A stretch of DNA of 64,000 bases from Solimonas variicoloris DSM 15731 (GTDB lineage Bacteria; Pseudomonadota; Gammaproteobacteria; Nevskiales; Nevskiaceae). Shown here one piece after another: positions 47,648 to 57,364 of this stretch. The stretch is from contig NZ_KB907935.1 in NCBI RefSeq assembly GCF_000382285.1, positions 59,058 through 123,057 on the forward strand, written 5' to 3'. Under the pieces are notes generated by a model, which was not told the DNA's origin, ran no database searches, and saw only the letters and a list, made by a program, of their open reading frames with translations. Position numbers and translations under genes: made by a program. Numbering within the stretch: the first letter of the stretch is position 1; every line of letters begins with the position of its first letter.

Positions 47648-48378
47648 GCGGCGCAGCGATGCCGGCGCGGCCGGTGGCGATGGACGAGGGCGAGCTGGTG
47701 CGCCAGCACGCCGAACTGGTCAAGCGCATCGCCCATCATCTGGCGGCGCGGCTGCCGTCGAGCGTCGACGTCGACGACCTGATCCAGGCCGGTGTCATCG
47801 GCCTGATCGAGGCGGCGCGCCACTACAACGGCACGCGCGGCGCTTCGTTCGAGACCTACGCCGGCATTCGCATCCGCGGCGCCATGCTCGACGAGCTGCG
47901 CCAGACCGACTGGGCGCCGCGCTCGGTGCACCGCCGCGACCGCGAGGTCGCCGAGGCGATCCGCGAGATCGAGCAGGCGCGCGGCCGCGAGGCTCGCGAC
48001 CAGGAGATCGCCGAGCATCTGAAGATCGGCCTGGCCGAATATCACGCGATCGTCCACGACGCCGCCCGCTGCCAGGTGCTGAGCCTCGACGACGGCGGCG
48101 AGGACGGCGACGAGACGCTCGATACGCCCGATCCGGGCGACGGGCCGCTGCAGCACCTGCAGCACGCCGAGTTCCAGCGCGAGCTGGCGCGCGCGATCGC
48201 CGAGCTGCCGGAACGCGAGCGCCTGGTGCTGTCGCTGTACTACGAGCGCGAGCTGAACCTGCGCGAGATCGGCGCGGTGCTGAAAGTCAGCGAGAGCCGC
48301 GTCTGCCAGATCCACGGCCAGGCGCTGCTGCGTCTGCGCGGGCGGCTCAAGTTATGGCGGGAGGCGGCCGCTATCTAG
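47644..48378 (+). CDS. fliA: Sigma-28 factor FliA
   Basis: A 244-residue flagellar sigma factor. Region 2 is [68 protein letters not shown]. Region 4 is [45 protein letters not shown]. It directs late flagellar and chemotaxis genes; a matching promoter lies at 62561-62587 before the second receptor gene. Confidence 0.97.
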   Translation: MSGAAMPARPVAMDEGELVRQHAELVKRIAHHLAARLPSSVDVDDLIQAGVIGLIEAARHYNGTRGASFETYAGIRIRGAMLDELRQTDWAPRSVHRRDREVAEAIREIEQARGREARDQEIAEHLKIGLAEYHAIVHDAARCQVLSLDDGGEDGDETLDTPDPGDGPLQHLQHAEFQRELARAIAELPERERLVLSLYYERELNLREIGAVLKVSESRVCQIHGQALLRLRGRLKLWREAAAI

Positions 48379-48380
48379 CA

Positions 48381-48408
48381 AAACGGCGTCCGCGGCGCGC
48401 CGCCGTTT
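48381..48408. terminator. Inverted repeat between fliA and cheY
   Basis: AAACGGCG and CGCCGTTT separated by 12 GC-rich bases, immediately after the fliA stop. No T run follows; it may attenuate readthrough into cheY or protect the mRNA end. Confidence 0.4.
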
Positions 48409-48430
48409 CCCCCAACACGGAAAGGGACCG

Positions 48431-48823
48431 ATGGACAAGAACATGAAGATCCTCGTCGTCGACGACTTCTCGACGATGCGCCGCATCGTGCGCAACCTGC
48501 TCGGCGATCTCGGCTACAGCCAGATCACCGAGGCCGACGACGGCAAGACCGCCTGGCCGCTGCTGCAGGCCGGCAGCTTCGACTTCGTCGTCACCGACTG
48601 GAACATGCCGGGCATGACCGGCATCGACCTGCTGCGCGCGATCCGCGCCGACGCCCGCATCGGCAAGACGCCGGTGCTGATGGTCACCGCCGAGGCGCAG
48701 CGCGACCAGATCATCGAGGCCGCGCAGGCCGGCGTGAACGGCTACATCATCAAGCCGTTCAACGCGGCCACGCTCAAGGAGAAGATCGACAAGATCTTCC
48801 AGCGCATCGGCGAGACGGCCTGA
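48431..48823 (+). CDS. cheY: Chemotaxis response regulator CheY
   Basis: A 130-residue single-domain receiver with all active residues: [22 protein letters not shown] (the Asp pair), [12 protein letters not shown] (phospho-acceptor), the MVTAEA threonine and the YIIKPF lysine. Motifs match the CheY that binds FliM. It is paired with cheZ four bases downstream. Confidence 0.96.
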   Translation: MDKNMKILVVDDFSTMRRIVRNLLGDLGYSQITEADDGKTAWPLLQAGSFDFVVTDWNMPGMTGIDLLRAIRADARIGKTPVLMVTAEAQRDQIIEAAQAGVNGYIIKPFNAATLKEKIDKIFQRIGETA

Positions 48824-48827
48824 GGCC

Positions 48828-49502
48828 ATGAGCGCGCCCAGCGAAGATCGTCAGCTCCTGATCGGCGCCCTGCGCGCCTGGCTCGAACGGCTCGAGAGCG
48901 GCGGCAGCATCGACGCGCCGCCGGCACTGGCCGAGCTGCTGCAGACGCAGGATCAGGCCTTCTACCGGCAGGTCGCCGAGCTGACGCGACGTCTGCATAC
49001 GGCGGTCGTCGAGCTGCGTCTTGACGAGCGCCTGTCGCGGCTCGCCGGCGACGCGATCCCCGACGCGCGTTCGCGTCTGCATCACGTCGTGCACATGACC
49101 GAAGCGGCGGCGCACCGCACGCTCGATCTGGTCGACCAGATGCGCGGCATCGCCGCGCATATCGCGCAAGACGCCGCGGCGCTGCGCGACCACGGCCCGG
49201 CGCCGCTGGCCGCGTCGCTGGCAGCCGACGCGCAGGCGCTGCGCGGCCAGCTCAGCGAGCTGGCGACCGCACAGGAATACCAGGACCTCACCGGCCAGAT
49301 CATCAAACGCATCATCGCCCTGGTCGAGGACGTCGAGGCGGCGCTGCTCGAACTGCTCGGCACGCACGCCGGCGCCCTCAAGACACCGGCGCCGATGCCG
49401 ATATCCGAGACCAAGGCGGCGTTGGCCGGCCCGGCAATGCCGGGGCAGGAAACGACCAGCCAGCAGGACGCCGACGCGCTGCTCGCCAGCCTCGGCGTCT
49501 GA
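48828..49502 (+). CDS. cheZ: CheY phosphatase CheZ
   Basis: A 224-residue helical protein. The catalytic segment AQEYQDLTGQIIKRIIALVEDVE contains the Asp/Gln pair (QDLTGQ), and the C-terminal CheY-binding peptide is DADALLASLGV. It dephosphorylates CheY and is confined to beta/gamma-proteobacteria-type systems. It overlaps nothing and lies close behind cheY. Confidence 0.95.
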   Translation: MSAPSEDRQLLIGALRAWLERLESGGSIDAPPALAELLQTQDQAFYRQVAELTRRLHTAVVELRLDERLSRLAGDAIPDARSRLHHVVHMTEAAAHRTLDLVDQMRGIAAHIAQDAAALRDHGPAPLAASLAADAQALRGQLSELATAQEYQDLTGQIIKRIIALVEDVEAALLELLGTHAGALKTPAPMPISETKAALAGPAMPGQETTSQQDADALLASLGV

Positions 49503-49559
49503 CCCGACAGTCCACGGCCGCGCGCTCGCGCGAACGGCGCGCAGGGGCAAGGTGAGCGC

Positions 49560-51335
49560 ATGAGCAGCGACGACGACATCCGTGCCGATTTTCTCGCCGA
49601 GGCCGGCGAGCTCATCGAGCAGCTGGCCACGCAGCTGATCGCGCTGGAGCGCGAGCCGCAGGACGCCGAGCTGCTCAACGCGGTGTTCCGCGCCTTCCAC
49701 ACCATCAAGGGCGGTGCCGGCTTTCTGATGCTGGCGCCGCTGGTCGACGTCTGCCACGCCGCCGAGGATGTGCTCAACGCCGTGCGCGGCCGCCGCCGCG
49801 CGCTCGACGCCGCGGTCATGGACGCCGTGCTGCAGGCGGTCGACGCGGTCCAGCAGATGATGGCGGAACTGCAGACCGGCGCGGCGCCGTCGGCGGCGGC
49901 GCCGGAGCTGCTGATGACGCTGCACGGCCTGCTCGATATGCAGGCGCCGGCCACGGCGGTTGCGGCCGCCCCGGCGGCATCCGCCAGCGACACCATCAGC
50001 GACGACGAATTCGAAGCGCTGCTCGACCAGCTGCAGGGCAAGGCCGGCGCGCCGCCGCCGCCGGCCGCGCCGGCCGCGTCGCGTATCACGCCGCCGGCGA
50101 TGCCGACCGCTGCGCCGCCCGCCGCGCCAGCGGCGGCGGCGCCGGTCGCGGCGCGCACCGAAGCCGAGACGATCCGCGTCGAGACGCACAAGCTCGATCA
50201 GCTGATGAACCTGATCGGCGAGCTGGTGCTGGTCCGCAACCGCCTCAAGGCGGTCAAGCCGCTGCTCGAGGAGCCGGCGGCGCGCGCGGTCGGCGAGCTC
50301 GACTTCATCACGCGCAGCCTGCAGAACACCGTCGCGCAGGTGCGCATGCAGCCGATCGGCAAGGTCTTCTCGCGCTTTCCGAAGCTGGCGCGCGACATCG
50401 CCCGGCAGCTCGGCAAGCAGGTCGAGGTGCTGCTCGAAGGCGAGGACACCGAGCTCGACAAGAATCTCGTCGAGGCGCTCGCCGATCCGCTCGTGCACAT
50501 GGTGCGCAACAGCGTCGACCACGGGCTGGAGACGCCGGACCGGCGCCTGGCGGCCGGCAAGCTGCAGGTCGGGCGGCTGTGGCTGCGCGCCAGCCAGACC
50601 GGCGACCACATCCGCATCGAGATCCGCGACGACGGCGCCGGCATCGACGCCGCGCGCGTGCGCGACAAGGCGGTCGAGAAGGGCCTGATCGACGCCGACA
50701 CGGCGGCGATGCTGTCGCCGGCCGACTGCCTGCAGCTGATCTTCCTGCCCGGCTTCAGCACCAAGGAGCAGGTCTCCGATCTGTCCGGCCGCGGCGTCGG
50801 CATGGACGTGGTGATGTCGCGCATCAAGCGCCTCAACGGCAGCGTCGAGCTCGACTCGGTGGTCGGCAGCGGCACCACGCTGCGCATCCGCGTGCCGCTG
50901 ACGCTGGCGGTGCTGGCGGTGCTGATCGTGCGCTGCGACGGTCGCCGCCTGGCGCTGCCGCTGGCGCCGGTCAGCGACGTGCTGCTGCTCGACGAGTCGC
51001 AGCTGACGCGCGACGCCGGCTGGGACGTGCTGCGCGTGCGCGGCGAGCCGCTGCGCCTGGTCCATCTCGAGCGCTGGCTGGGCCTCGCGCCGCTGCCGGG
51101 GCCGCGTCACGTCGTGGTGATGCGGGACGGCGACGAGCGCTACGGCTTCGTCGTGCGCGAAGTGCTCGGCCGCGAGGAGATCGTCGTCAAACCGCTCGGC
51201 GCCAGCCTGCGCGGCCTGGCCGGTGTCGCCGGCGCGACGGTGATGCCGGATGGCGGCATCGCCCTGATCGTCGACACCGCCGGCCTGGTCGCCGCGGCGC
51301 GCGCGCAGACCGCGGAGGGCGCGGCGCATGGATAA
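49560..51335 (+). CDS. cheA: Chemotaxis histidine kinase CheA (first set)
   Basis: A 591-residue kinase. P1 Hpt domain with FRAFHTIKGGAGFL (phospho-His at about 48), a long Ala/Pro linker, dimerisation P3 (ETHKLDQLMNLIGELVLVRNRL), kinase P4 (MVRNSVDHGLE; IRDDGAGID; GFSTKEQVSDLSGRGVGMDVV) and the CheW-like P5. No P2 CheY-binding domain is evident between P1 and P3, unlike the second CheA in this window. It is in the fliA-cheYZ-motCD-cheW group and overlaps motC by eight bases. Confidence 0.95.
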   Translation: MSSDDDIRADFLAEAGELIEQLATQLIALEREPQDAELLNAVFRAFHTIKGGAGFLMLAPLVDVCHAAEDVLNAVRGRRRALDAAVMDAVLQAVDAVQQMMAELQTGAAPSAAAPELLMTLHGLLDMQAPATAVAAAPAASASDTISDDEFEALLDQLQGKAGAPPPPAAPAASRITPPAMPTAAPPAAPAAAAPVAARTEAETIRVETHKLDQLMNLIGELVLVRNRLKAVKPLLEEPAARAVGELDFITRSLQNTVAQVRMQPIGKVFSRFPKLARDIARQLGKQVEVLLEGEDTELDKNLVEALADPLVHMVRNSVDHGLETPDRRLAAGKLQVGRLWLRASQTGDHIRIEIRDDGAGIDAARVRDKAVEKGLIDADTAAMLSPADCLQLIFLPGFSTKEQVSDLSGRGVGMDVVMSRIKRLNGSVELDSVVGSGTTLRIRVPLTLAVLAVLIVRCDGRRLALPLAPVSDVLLLDESQLTRDAGWDVLRVRGEPLRLVHLERWLGLAPLPGPRHVVVMRDGDERYGFVVREVLGREEIVVKPLGASLRGLAGVAGATVMPDGGIALIVDTAGLVAAARAQTAEGAAHG

Positions 51336-52068
51336 GCTCTCGCTGGCCGGTATCGCCCTGGCGCTGGTCGCGGTGATCGGCGGCTCGATCCTCAAGGGCG
51401 CCGGCGTCGAGGCGCTGCTGTCGCCGGCGGCGTTCACGATCGTCATCCTCGGCACGCTGGCGGCGATCTTCCTGCACACGCCGATGAGCGTGTTCATGCA
51501 CGGCATGAAGATGGCGAAGATGGTGCTGATGCCGCCGCGCCACGACACCCAGGCGCTGATCGAGCGCATCGTCGGCTGGAGCGGCGTGGCCCGCAAGCAG
51601 GGCCTGCTGGCGCTCGAAGGCGAGGTCGAGGCGGAGAGCGATCCGTTCATCAAGAAGGGTCTGCAGATGCTGGTCGACGGCGCCGAGCCCGACGCCATCC
51701 GCAGCATCCTCGAAGTCGAGGTGCAGACGCGCGAGCATCTCGATCTGCAGGGCGCCAAGGTCTTCGAGGGCATGGGCATCTACGCGCCGACGCTCGGCAT
51801 CATCGGCGCGGTGATGGGCCTGATGGCGGTGCTGAAGAATCTCGCCGATCCGAGCAAGCTCGGCCACGGCATTGCCGCGGCCTTCGTCGCCACCATCTAC
51901 GGCATCGGCAGCGCCAACCTGTTCTTCCTGCCGATGGCGGCCAAGCTCAAGGCCGTGGTCGCCGACCAGACGCGCGTGCGCGAGATGCTGATCGAGGGCC
52001 TGATCTCGATTTCGCAGGGCGAGAACCCGCGCAACATCGAAAGCAAGCTGCGCGGGTACTTTCACTGA
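51328..52068 (+). CDS. motC: Flagellar stator protein MotC (MotA family)
   Basis: A 246-residue protein with four membrane helices: MDKLSLAGIALALVAVIGGSILKG, AAFTIVILGTLAAIFLHTPM, a cytoplasmic loop with the FliG-contacting charges, and MGIYAPTLGIIGAVMGLMAVLKNLADPSKLGHGIAAAFVATIYGIGSANLFFLPMAAKLK. Position between cheA and cheW is the usual site of the second (MotCD) stator. Its stop overlaps the motD ATG. Confidence 0.93.
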   Translation: MDKLSLAGIALALVAVIGGSILKGAGVEALLSPAAFTIVILGTLAAIFLHTPMSVFMHGMKMAKMVLMPPRHDTQALIERIVGWSGVARKQGLLALEGEVEAESDPFIKKGLQMLVDGAEPDAIRSILEVEVQTREHLDLQGAKVFEGMGIYAPTLGIIGAVMGLMAVLKNLADPSKLGHGIAAAFVATIYGIGSANLFFLPMAAKLKAVVADQTRVREMLIEGLISISQGENPRNIESKLRGYFH

Positions 52069-53045
52069 TGGCCAGACGCAAGGCGCACGAAGACCACGTC
52101 AACCACGAAGCCTGGGCGATTCCCTACGGCGACCTGCTGACGCTGCTGCTGGCCTTCTTCGTCGTGATGTACGCGGTGTCCTCGGTCAACGAAGGGCGCT
52201 ATCGCGTGCTCGCCGACTCGCTGTCGCAGGCCTTCGGCGGACCGCCGAAATCGGTGCGGCCGATCCAGCTCGGCGACAAGCCGGAGAAGGGCACGCAGGC
52301 CGACGCCATGTTCACCTCGCCGAGCATGCGCGGCTTCGAGACCGAGCCGTCGCGCCTGCAGAACGGCCGCGCCGGCGCGCGCGTCGGCAGCCGCCCGGCG
52401 GCGGACGCCAGCGGCGGGCGCGAGGCCGCCGGCGGGCCGCCGGAAGCGCTGCAGCGCATGTCCGAGGCGGTGCAGCGGGCGATGCGCGATCTGATCCGCG
52501 AGCAGCTGGTGACGGTGCGCCGCAGCGAGCACTGGCTGGAGATCGAGATCCGCACCGACATCCTGTTCGCCAGCGGCGTCGCCCGGATCGCGCCGGAGGC
52601 GGTGCCGATCCTCGACCAGCTCGCCGGCATCCTCGCGCCGTTCCCCAATCCGCTGCGCATCGAGGGCTATACCGACGACCGGCCGATCGCGACCAGCGTG
52701 TTCCCGTCGAATTGGGAGCTGTCGGCGGCGCGCGCGGCCAGCGTCGTGCACCTGTTCATGGAGGCCGGCGTGGCGCCGGCGCGGATGAGCGTCGCCGGTT
52801 TCGGCGAGTACCGTCCGGTCGCCGGCAACGACAGCGCCGAAGGCCGCAACCGCAACCGCCGCGTCGTCGTCGTGGTGATGGCGGCCGACGACGGCAGCGT
52901 GCCGGCGGCGGCAACCTCGGCTGCCGAACCGGCGGCTCCTGAACCGGCGGCTGCCGAAGCGGCGGCGGCCGCAGCCGAGCCGGCACCGGCCGTACCGTCG
53001 GCCGCGGCGGCACCGACGCCGACGCCGGCAGGGCAGGCCTCGTGA
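52068..53045 (+). CDS. motD: Flagellar stator protein MotD (MotB family)
   Basis: A 325-residue protein. A single membrane helix carries the proton-binding Asp (WAIPYGDLLTLLLAFFVVMYAVSSV). A variable linker and an OmpA-like peptidoglycan-binding domain follow (LRIEGYTDDRPIATSVFPSNWELSAARAASVVHLFMEAGVAPARMSVAGFGEYRPV...EGRNRNRRVVVVV). The tail is Ala/Pro-rich. It anchors the MotC stator to the cell wall. Confidence 0.93.
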   Translation: MARRKAHEDHVNHEAWAIPYGDLLTLLLAFFVVMYAVSSVNEGRYRVLADSLSQAFGGPPKSVRPIQLGDKPEKGTQADAMFTSPSMRGFETEPSRLQNGRAGARVGSRPAADASGGREAAGGPPEALQRMSEAVQRAMRDLIREQLVTVRRSEHWLEIEIRTDILFASGVARIAPEAVPILDQLAGILAPFPNPLRIEGYTDDRPIATSVFPSNWELSAARAASVVHLFMEAGVAPARMSVAGFGEYRPVAGNDSAEGRNRNRRVVVVVMAADDGSVPAAATSAAEPAAPEPAAAEAAAAAAEPAPAVPSAAAAPTPTPAGQAS

Positions 53046-53506
53046 GCGACGCCGCCAAACGCGAGGACGCGGTCGCGCGCTGGGTCTGCTTCGGACTCGG
53101 CGCCCAGGACTACGGTCTGCCGATCACGCAGGTGCACGAGGTGCTGCGCCCGGCGCCGATCGAGCCGGTGCCCGGCGCGCCGGATGTGGTGCCCGGCGTG
53201 ATGAACCTGCGCGGCCAGGTCGTCACCGTGATCGACCTGCGCCGCTATCTGCGGCTGTCGGCGCCGGCGCCGAGCGCCGAGGCGCGCATCGTCGTCGTCG
53301 TCCACGACGGCGAGACCATCGGCCTGCTGGTCGATCGCATCGGCCAGGTTTCGAAGATCGCCGCCGACGCCATCAAGCCGCTGCCGGACCTGCACCGCGA
53401 CGGCGATCCGTTCCGCTTCGTCGGCGTCGTCGCCGGCGAGCACGGCCTGCTGACGCTGCTCGACGTCGACGCGCTGCTGTCCGCCTTCAAGGTCGGCGCG
53501 CGCTGA
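53042..53506 (+). CDS. cheW: Chemotaxis adaptor CheW (first set)
   Basis: A 154-residue CheW domain: [60 protein letters not shown] start overlapping the motD stop. It couples receptors to CheA. It closes the fliA-cheYZA-motCD-cheW operon; no parC/parP genes, often found before it in polar systems, are present. Confidence 0.93.
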   Translation: MSDAAKREDAVARWVCFGLGAQDYGLPITQVHEVLRPAPIEPVPGAPDVVPGVMNLRGQVVTVIDLRRYLRLSAPAPSAEARIVVVVHDGETIGLLVDRIGQVSKIAADAIKPLPDLHRDGDPFRFVGVVAGEHGLLTLLDVDALLSAFKVGAR

Positions 53507-53747
53507 CGCGGCGCCGACCGTTCGCCGCCGCCGCGCGGCCGCTCATCCCCCGATGCCACAGGAAAACGTCGCCGGCGCCGCTGACGGGGATGGGATTCGA
53601 GGCGGCCGCGAGTCGTCGGGGGGCGGCGCCGGGCGCCCAGGTTGCGCCGGTGGCGGCCGCCCCGAACCCCTTCTGCGGTGCCCTGCGCGCCGGCGCGCAG
53701 GCGCCGGCCGCCCGATCCGAGTCGCCGTTCCACATCAGGAGTTGCCG

Positions 53748-56591
53748 ATGTCCTTCGATTCCGTTCAACCGACACTGCGCGGTGCATTGCTGGGCGGCGC
53801 GCTGCCGCTGGCCGGCATCGTCGCCGCCGCCCTGCCGGGCGGCCTGCCGCTCGGTGCACCGCTGCTGCTGCTCGGCGCGTTCGCCGTGGCGCTCGGCGCG
53901 CTGGCCGGCGCGGCGCTGGTGCGCGCGGCGCGGCGGCCGGCGCAGCGCGCCGCCGCGGTCGCCACGGCCGTCGCGCGTGACGATCTCGAGGTCGCCGTCG
54001 GCGACGCCGGCGGTCTCGGCGAGACGCTCGGCGCCATGCTCGCTGCGCTGCGCCAGCAGCGTGCCGACGCGCGCGCGCGGATCGCCGCCGGCGAGGCGCA
54101 GCTCGCCGCGATCGACCGCTCGCAGGCCGTCATCGAGTTCACGCTCGACGGCCACGTGGTCGGCGCCAACGACAATTTCCTGAACGTGCTCGGCTACCGG
54201 CTCGACGAGGTGCGCGGCCAGCATCACCGCATGTTCGTCGACGAGGCCGAGCGCGACAGCGAGGCCTACCGCCGCTTCTGGGCCAAGCTCGGCCGCGGCG
54301 AGTACGACGCCGGCCGCTATCGCCGCATCGGCAAGAACGGCCGCGAAGTCTGGATCCAGGCTTCGTACAACCCAGTGCTCGACGCCGCCGGCAAGCCGGT
54401 CAGGATCGTCAAGTACGCCAGCGACGTCACCGCGCAGGTGCATGCCGCGGCGCGCCTGCAGGCGGTCGTCGAGCAGACGCAGGCAGTGCTGACGGCGGCG
54501 CGTGCCGGCGATCTGTCGCGTCGCGTCGTGATCGACGGCGCGAGCGGCGCCGACGCCGCCCTGAGCGAGGCGATCAACGCCCTGCTCGATGACGTCGCGG
54601 CGACGCAGGCGCACGAGCGCGAGGCGGCGGTGGCGACGGCGCGCATCCAGCAGGGCCTCGACGTCGCCGAGACCAACGTCATGGTCGCCGACGCGGATCT
54701 CAACATCGTCTACGTCAACCAGTCGATCCGCGCGATGCTGGCGGCCGCCGAGGCCGACATCCGCAAGGACGTGCCGAGCTTCAACGCCGCCGCCGTGGTC
54801 GGCGCCAACATCGACCTCTTCCACAAGAACCCGGCGTTCCAGCGCGGCCTGCTGGCGCGCATGACGCAGACGCACAAGGCGCGCATCGCCGTCGGCGGCC
54901 GCGCGTTCTCGCTGATCGTCAATCCGATCGACAGCGCCGGCGCGCGCGTCGGTTACGTCGTCGAGTGGAAGGACTTGACCGCCGAGCTCGCCGCGCAGGC
55001 GCGCGAGCAGGAACGCGCCGAGGCCCAGAAGCGGCTCGCCGACGAGAACCTGCGCATCAAGAATGCGCTCGACAACGTCACCACCAACGTCATGATCGCC
55101 AACAACGACCGCGAGATCATGTACGTCAACAAGTCGGTGGTGCAGATGCTGACGCACGCCGAGGCCGATCTGCGCCGCGAGCTGCCGAGCTTCGACGTGC
55201 GCAAGCTGCTCGGCGGTTCGATCGACCAGTTCCACAAGGCGCCCGAGCACCAGAAGCGCGTGCTCGAAAACCTGCGCGGCACGCATCGCGCGCAGATCAA
55301 GGTCGGCGGCCGCAGCTTCGCGCTGACCGTCAATCCGATCATCAACGACCAGGGCGAGCGTCTCGGCTCGGTCGTCGAATGGCTCGACCGCAGCACCGAG
55401 GTCGCCGTCGAGGCGGAGGTCGGCGGCATCGTCAAGGCCGCCGCCGACGGTGATTTCTCGCGGCGCGTCGCGCTCGACGGCAAGGAGGGCTTCTTCCGTC
55501 AGCTCGCCGAGAACATCAACCAGCTGCTCGCCACCAGCGAGGCTGGCCTGACCGAGGTCGGGCGTGTGTTCGGCGCGCTGGCGTGCGGCGATCTGACGCA
55601 GCGGATCGACGCCGACTTCAAGGGCACCTTCGGCAAGCTCAAGGACGATGCCAACACCACCGTCGAGCAGCTGACGCAGATCGTCCGCCAGATCCAGTCG
55701 GCGAGCGACACGATCAACACGGCGGCGCGGGAGATCGCGGCGGGCAACAGCGATCTGTCGGCGCGGACGGAGCAGCAGGCGGCGAGCCTGGAGGAAACGG
55801 CGTCGTCGATGGAGGAGCTGACGTCGACGGTGAAGCAGAACGCCGAGAACGCGCGGCAGGCGAACCAGCTGGCGATCGGCGCGTCGGACGTGGCGGTGAA
55901 GGGCGGGGCGGTGGTGGCGGAAGTGGTGACGACGATGGCGTCGATCTCGGAAGCGAGCAAGAAGATCGCGGACATCATCGGCGTGATCGACGGCATCGCC
56001 TTCCAGACCAACATTCTGGCGCTGAACGCGGCGGTGGAAGCGGCGCGTGCCGGCGAGCAGGGGCGCGGCTTCGCGGTGGTGGCGAGCGAAGTGCGCAGCC
56101 TGGCGCAGCGCAGCGCGTCGGCGGCCAAGGAGATCAAGTCGCTGATCAGCGACTCGACGGACCGGGTCGGCACGGGCGCGAAGCTGGTGGAGCAGGCGGG
56201 GCGGACGATGGACGAGATCGTCGGCAGCGTGAAGCGGGTGACGGACATCATGGGCGAGATCACGGCGGCGTCGCAGGAGCAGAGCCAGGGGATCGAGCAG
56301 GTCAACCAGACGATCACGCAGATGGACGAAGTGACGCAGCAGAACGCGGCACTGGTGGAAGAGGCGTCGGCGTCGGCGCGCTCGCTGGAGGAACAGGCGG
56401 GCGGTCTGGCGTCGTCGGTGGCGCGCTTCCGGCTGGCCGGCGCCGCGGCGGTGGCGGCAGCGGCCGAGCCGGCGCGGAGCGTTGCCGCCGCGCCGCGCGT
56501 CGCGCCGCGGCCGGCGCCGCGTCGCCCGGGCCTCAACGGCAGCCGCGCGGCCGGCGCGACGGCGGCCGACGAGCAGTGGACCGAGTTCTGA
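53748..56591 (+). CDS. Methyl-accepting chemotaxis receptor with three PAS domains
   Basis: A 947-residue receptor. Near the N-terminus are two hydrophobic segments (about 12-60) with no periplasmic domain. PAS 1 (about 120-225, [23 protein letters not shown]) has the MCP-PAS style; PAS 2 and PAS 3 are similar to each other ([19 protein letters not shown] / [19 protein letters not shown]). HAMP-like repeats, the methyl-accepting signalling hairpin ([42 protein letters not shown]) and a C-terminal EQWTEF tail follow; the tail fits the xWxxF CheR/CheB tether. It senses an intracellular cue, perhaps redox through PAS. The signalling half uses visibly different codons from the front. Confidence 0.95.
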   Translation: MSFDSVQPTLRGALLGGALPLAGIVAAALPGGLPLGAPLLLLGAFAVALGALAGAALVRAARRPAQRAAAVATAVARDDLEVAVGDAGGLGETLGAMLAALRQQRADARARIAAGEAQLAAIDRSQAVIEFTLDGHVVGANDNFLNVLGYRLDEVRGQHHRMFVDEAERDSEAYRRFWAKLGRGEYDAGRYRRIGKNGREVWIQASYNPVLDAAGKPVRIVKYASDVTAQVHAAARLQAVVEQTQAVLTAARAGDLSRRVVIDGASGADAALSEAINALLDDVAATQAHEREAAVATARIQQGLDVAETNVMVADADLNIVYVNQSIRAMLAAAEADIRKDVPSFNAAAVVGANIDLFHKNPAFQRGLLARMTQTHKARIAVGGRAFSLIVNPIDSAGARVGYVVEWKDLTAELAAQAREQERAEAQKRLADENLRIKNALDNVTTNVMIANNDREIMYVNKSVVQMLTHAEADLRRELPSFDVRKLLGGSIDQFHKAPEHQKRVLENLRGTHRAQIKVGGRSFALTVNPIINDQGERLGSVVEWLDRSTEVAVEAEVGGIVKAAADGDFSRRVALDGKEGFFRQLAENINQLLATSEAGLTEVGRVFGALACGDLTQRIDADFKGTFGKLKDDANTTVEQLTQIVRQIQSASDTINTAAREIAAGNSDLSARTEQQAASLEETASSMEELTSTVKQNAENARQANQLAIGASDVAVKGGAVVAEVVTTMASISEASKKIADIIGVIDGIAFQTNILALNAAVEAARAGEQGRGFAVVASEVRSLAQRSASAAKEIKSLISDSTDRVGTGAKLVEQAGRTMDEIVGSVKRVTDIMGEITAASQEQSQGIEQVNQTITQMDEVTQQNAALVEEASASARSLEEQAGGLASSVARFRLAGAAAVAAAAEPARSVAAAPRVAPRPAPRRPGLNGSRAAGATAADEQWTEF

Positions 56592-56669
56592 AGCGCTGTT
56601 CTCAAGAACGCAGCCACGCCGCCGCTATCGGCGGCGTGGCTCCCGCCGGCTGCTGACCAAGGAAAACGC

Positions 56670-56990
56670 ATGTCCATTGATCCGATCCGCACCGCGAGCG
56701 ACGCGACAGCCGCGACGCTCGAACTGCCCGCCGACCTCGGCATCGAACGGCTCGCCGCGCTGCACGCGCAGCTGGCGCCGCGCGTCGCCGACGCCGCGCC
56801 GCTGACGCTCGACGGCCACGCGGTGACGCGCGTGCACGCCGCCGGCCTGCAGCTGTGCGCGGCGTTTTGCCGCGACCGCACGCGCGCCGGACTGGCAACC
56901 GCCTGGCGCGAGCCGAGCGTGGCGCTGCGCGACGCGGCGCGCCTGCTCGGCCTCGACGCCGGGCTGCGTCTCGCCGAGGTGCAGCCGTGA
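56670..56990 (+). CDS. STAS-domain protein of the second chemotaxis operon
   Basis: A 106-residue protein with the STAS fold (ATLELPADLGIERLAALHAQLAPRVADAAPLTLDGHAVTRVHAAGLQLCAAFCRD). The usual Ser/Thr/Asp before the AGLQLL motif is replaced (RVHAAGLQL), so it is unlikely to be phosphorylated like SpoIIAA. Such genes commonly precede cheY-cheA in proteobacterial chemosensory operons. The stop overlaps the cheY start (GTGA). Confidence 0.85.
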   Translation: MSIDPIRTASDATAATLELPADLGIERLAALHAQLAPRVADAAPLTLDGHAVTRVHAAGLQLCAAFCRDRTRAGLATAWREPSVALRDAARLLGLDAGLRLAEVQP

Positions 56991-57352
56991 GCGCGCGCAT
57001 CCTCGCGGTCGACGATTCCGCCTCGATGCGGCAGATGGTCGCCTACACGCTGCGCGACGCCGGTTTCGACGTCGCCGAGGCAGCCGACGGCCAGGAGGCC
57101 TACGAGATGGCGCAGCGCGAGCCGTTCCGGCTGGTGCTCTGCGACGTCAACATGCCGCGCCTCGACGGCATCGGCCTGGTGCGCCAGCTGCGCCAGCTGC
57201 CGACCTACAAGTTCACGCCGCTGCTGATGCTGACGACCGAGTCGGGCCCCGAGAAGAAGCAGGAAGGCAAGGCGGCCGGCGCGACCGGCTGGCTGGTCAA
57301 GCCGTTCAATCCGGAGCAGCTCGTCGCCACCGTGCAGCGCGTGCTCGGCTAG
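56987..57352 (+). CDS. cheY: CheY-like response regulator (second set)
   Basis: A 121-residue receiver with ILAVDDSASMRQMVAYTLRDAG, LVLCDVNMPRLDGIGLV, the MLTTESG threonine region and WLVKPFNPEQL. All phosphorylation residues are kept. It is the usual partner of the following CheA. No second cheZ is present, so dephosphorylation may depend on the first set or on intrinsic hydrolysis. Confidence 0.93.
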   Translation: MSARILAVDDSASMRQMVAYTLRDAGFDVAEAADGQEAYEMAQREPFRLVLCDVNMPRLDGIGLVRQLRQLPTYKFTPLLMLTTESGPEKKQEGKAAGATGWLVKPFNPEQLVATVQRVLG

Positions 57353-57364
57353 CAGGCCCTAACC

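Noticed and set aside
48774..51779. Long minus-strand frame opposite cheZ, cheA and motC
   Set aside because: Antisense to firmly identified genes and without recognisable protein sequence.
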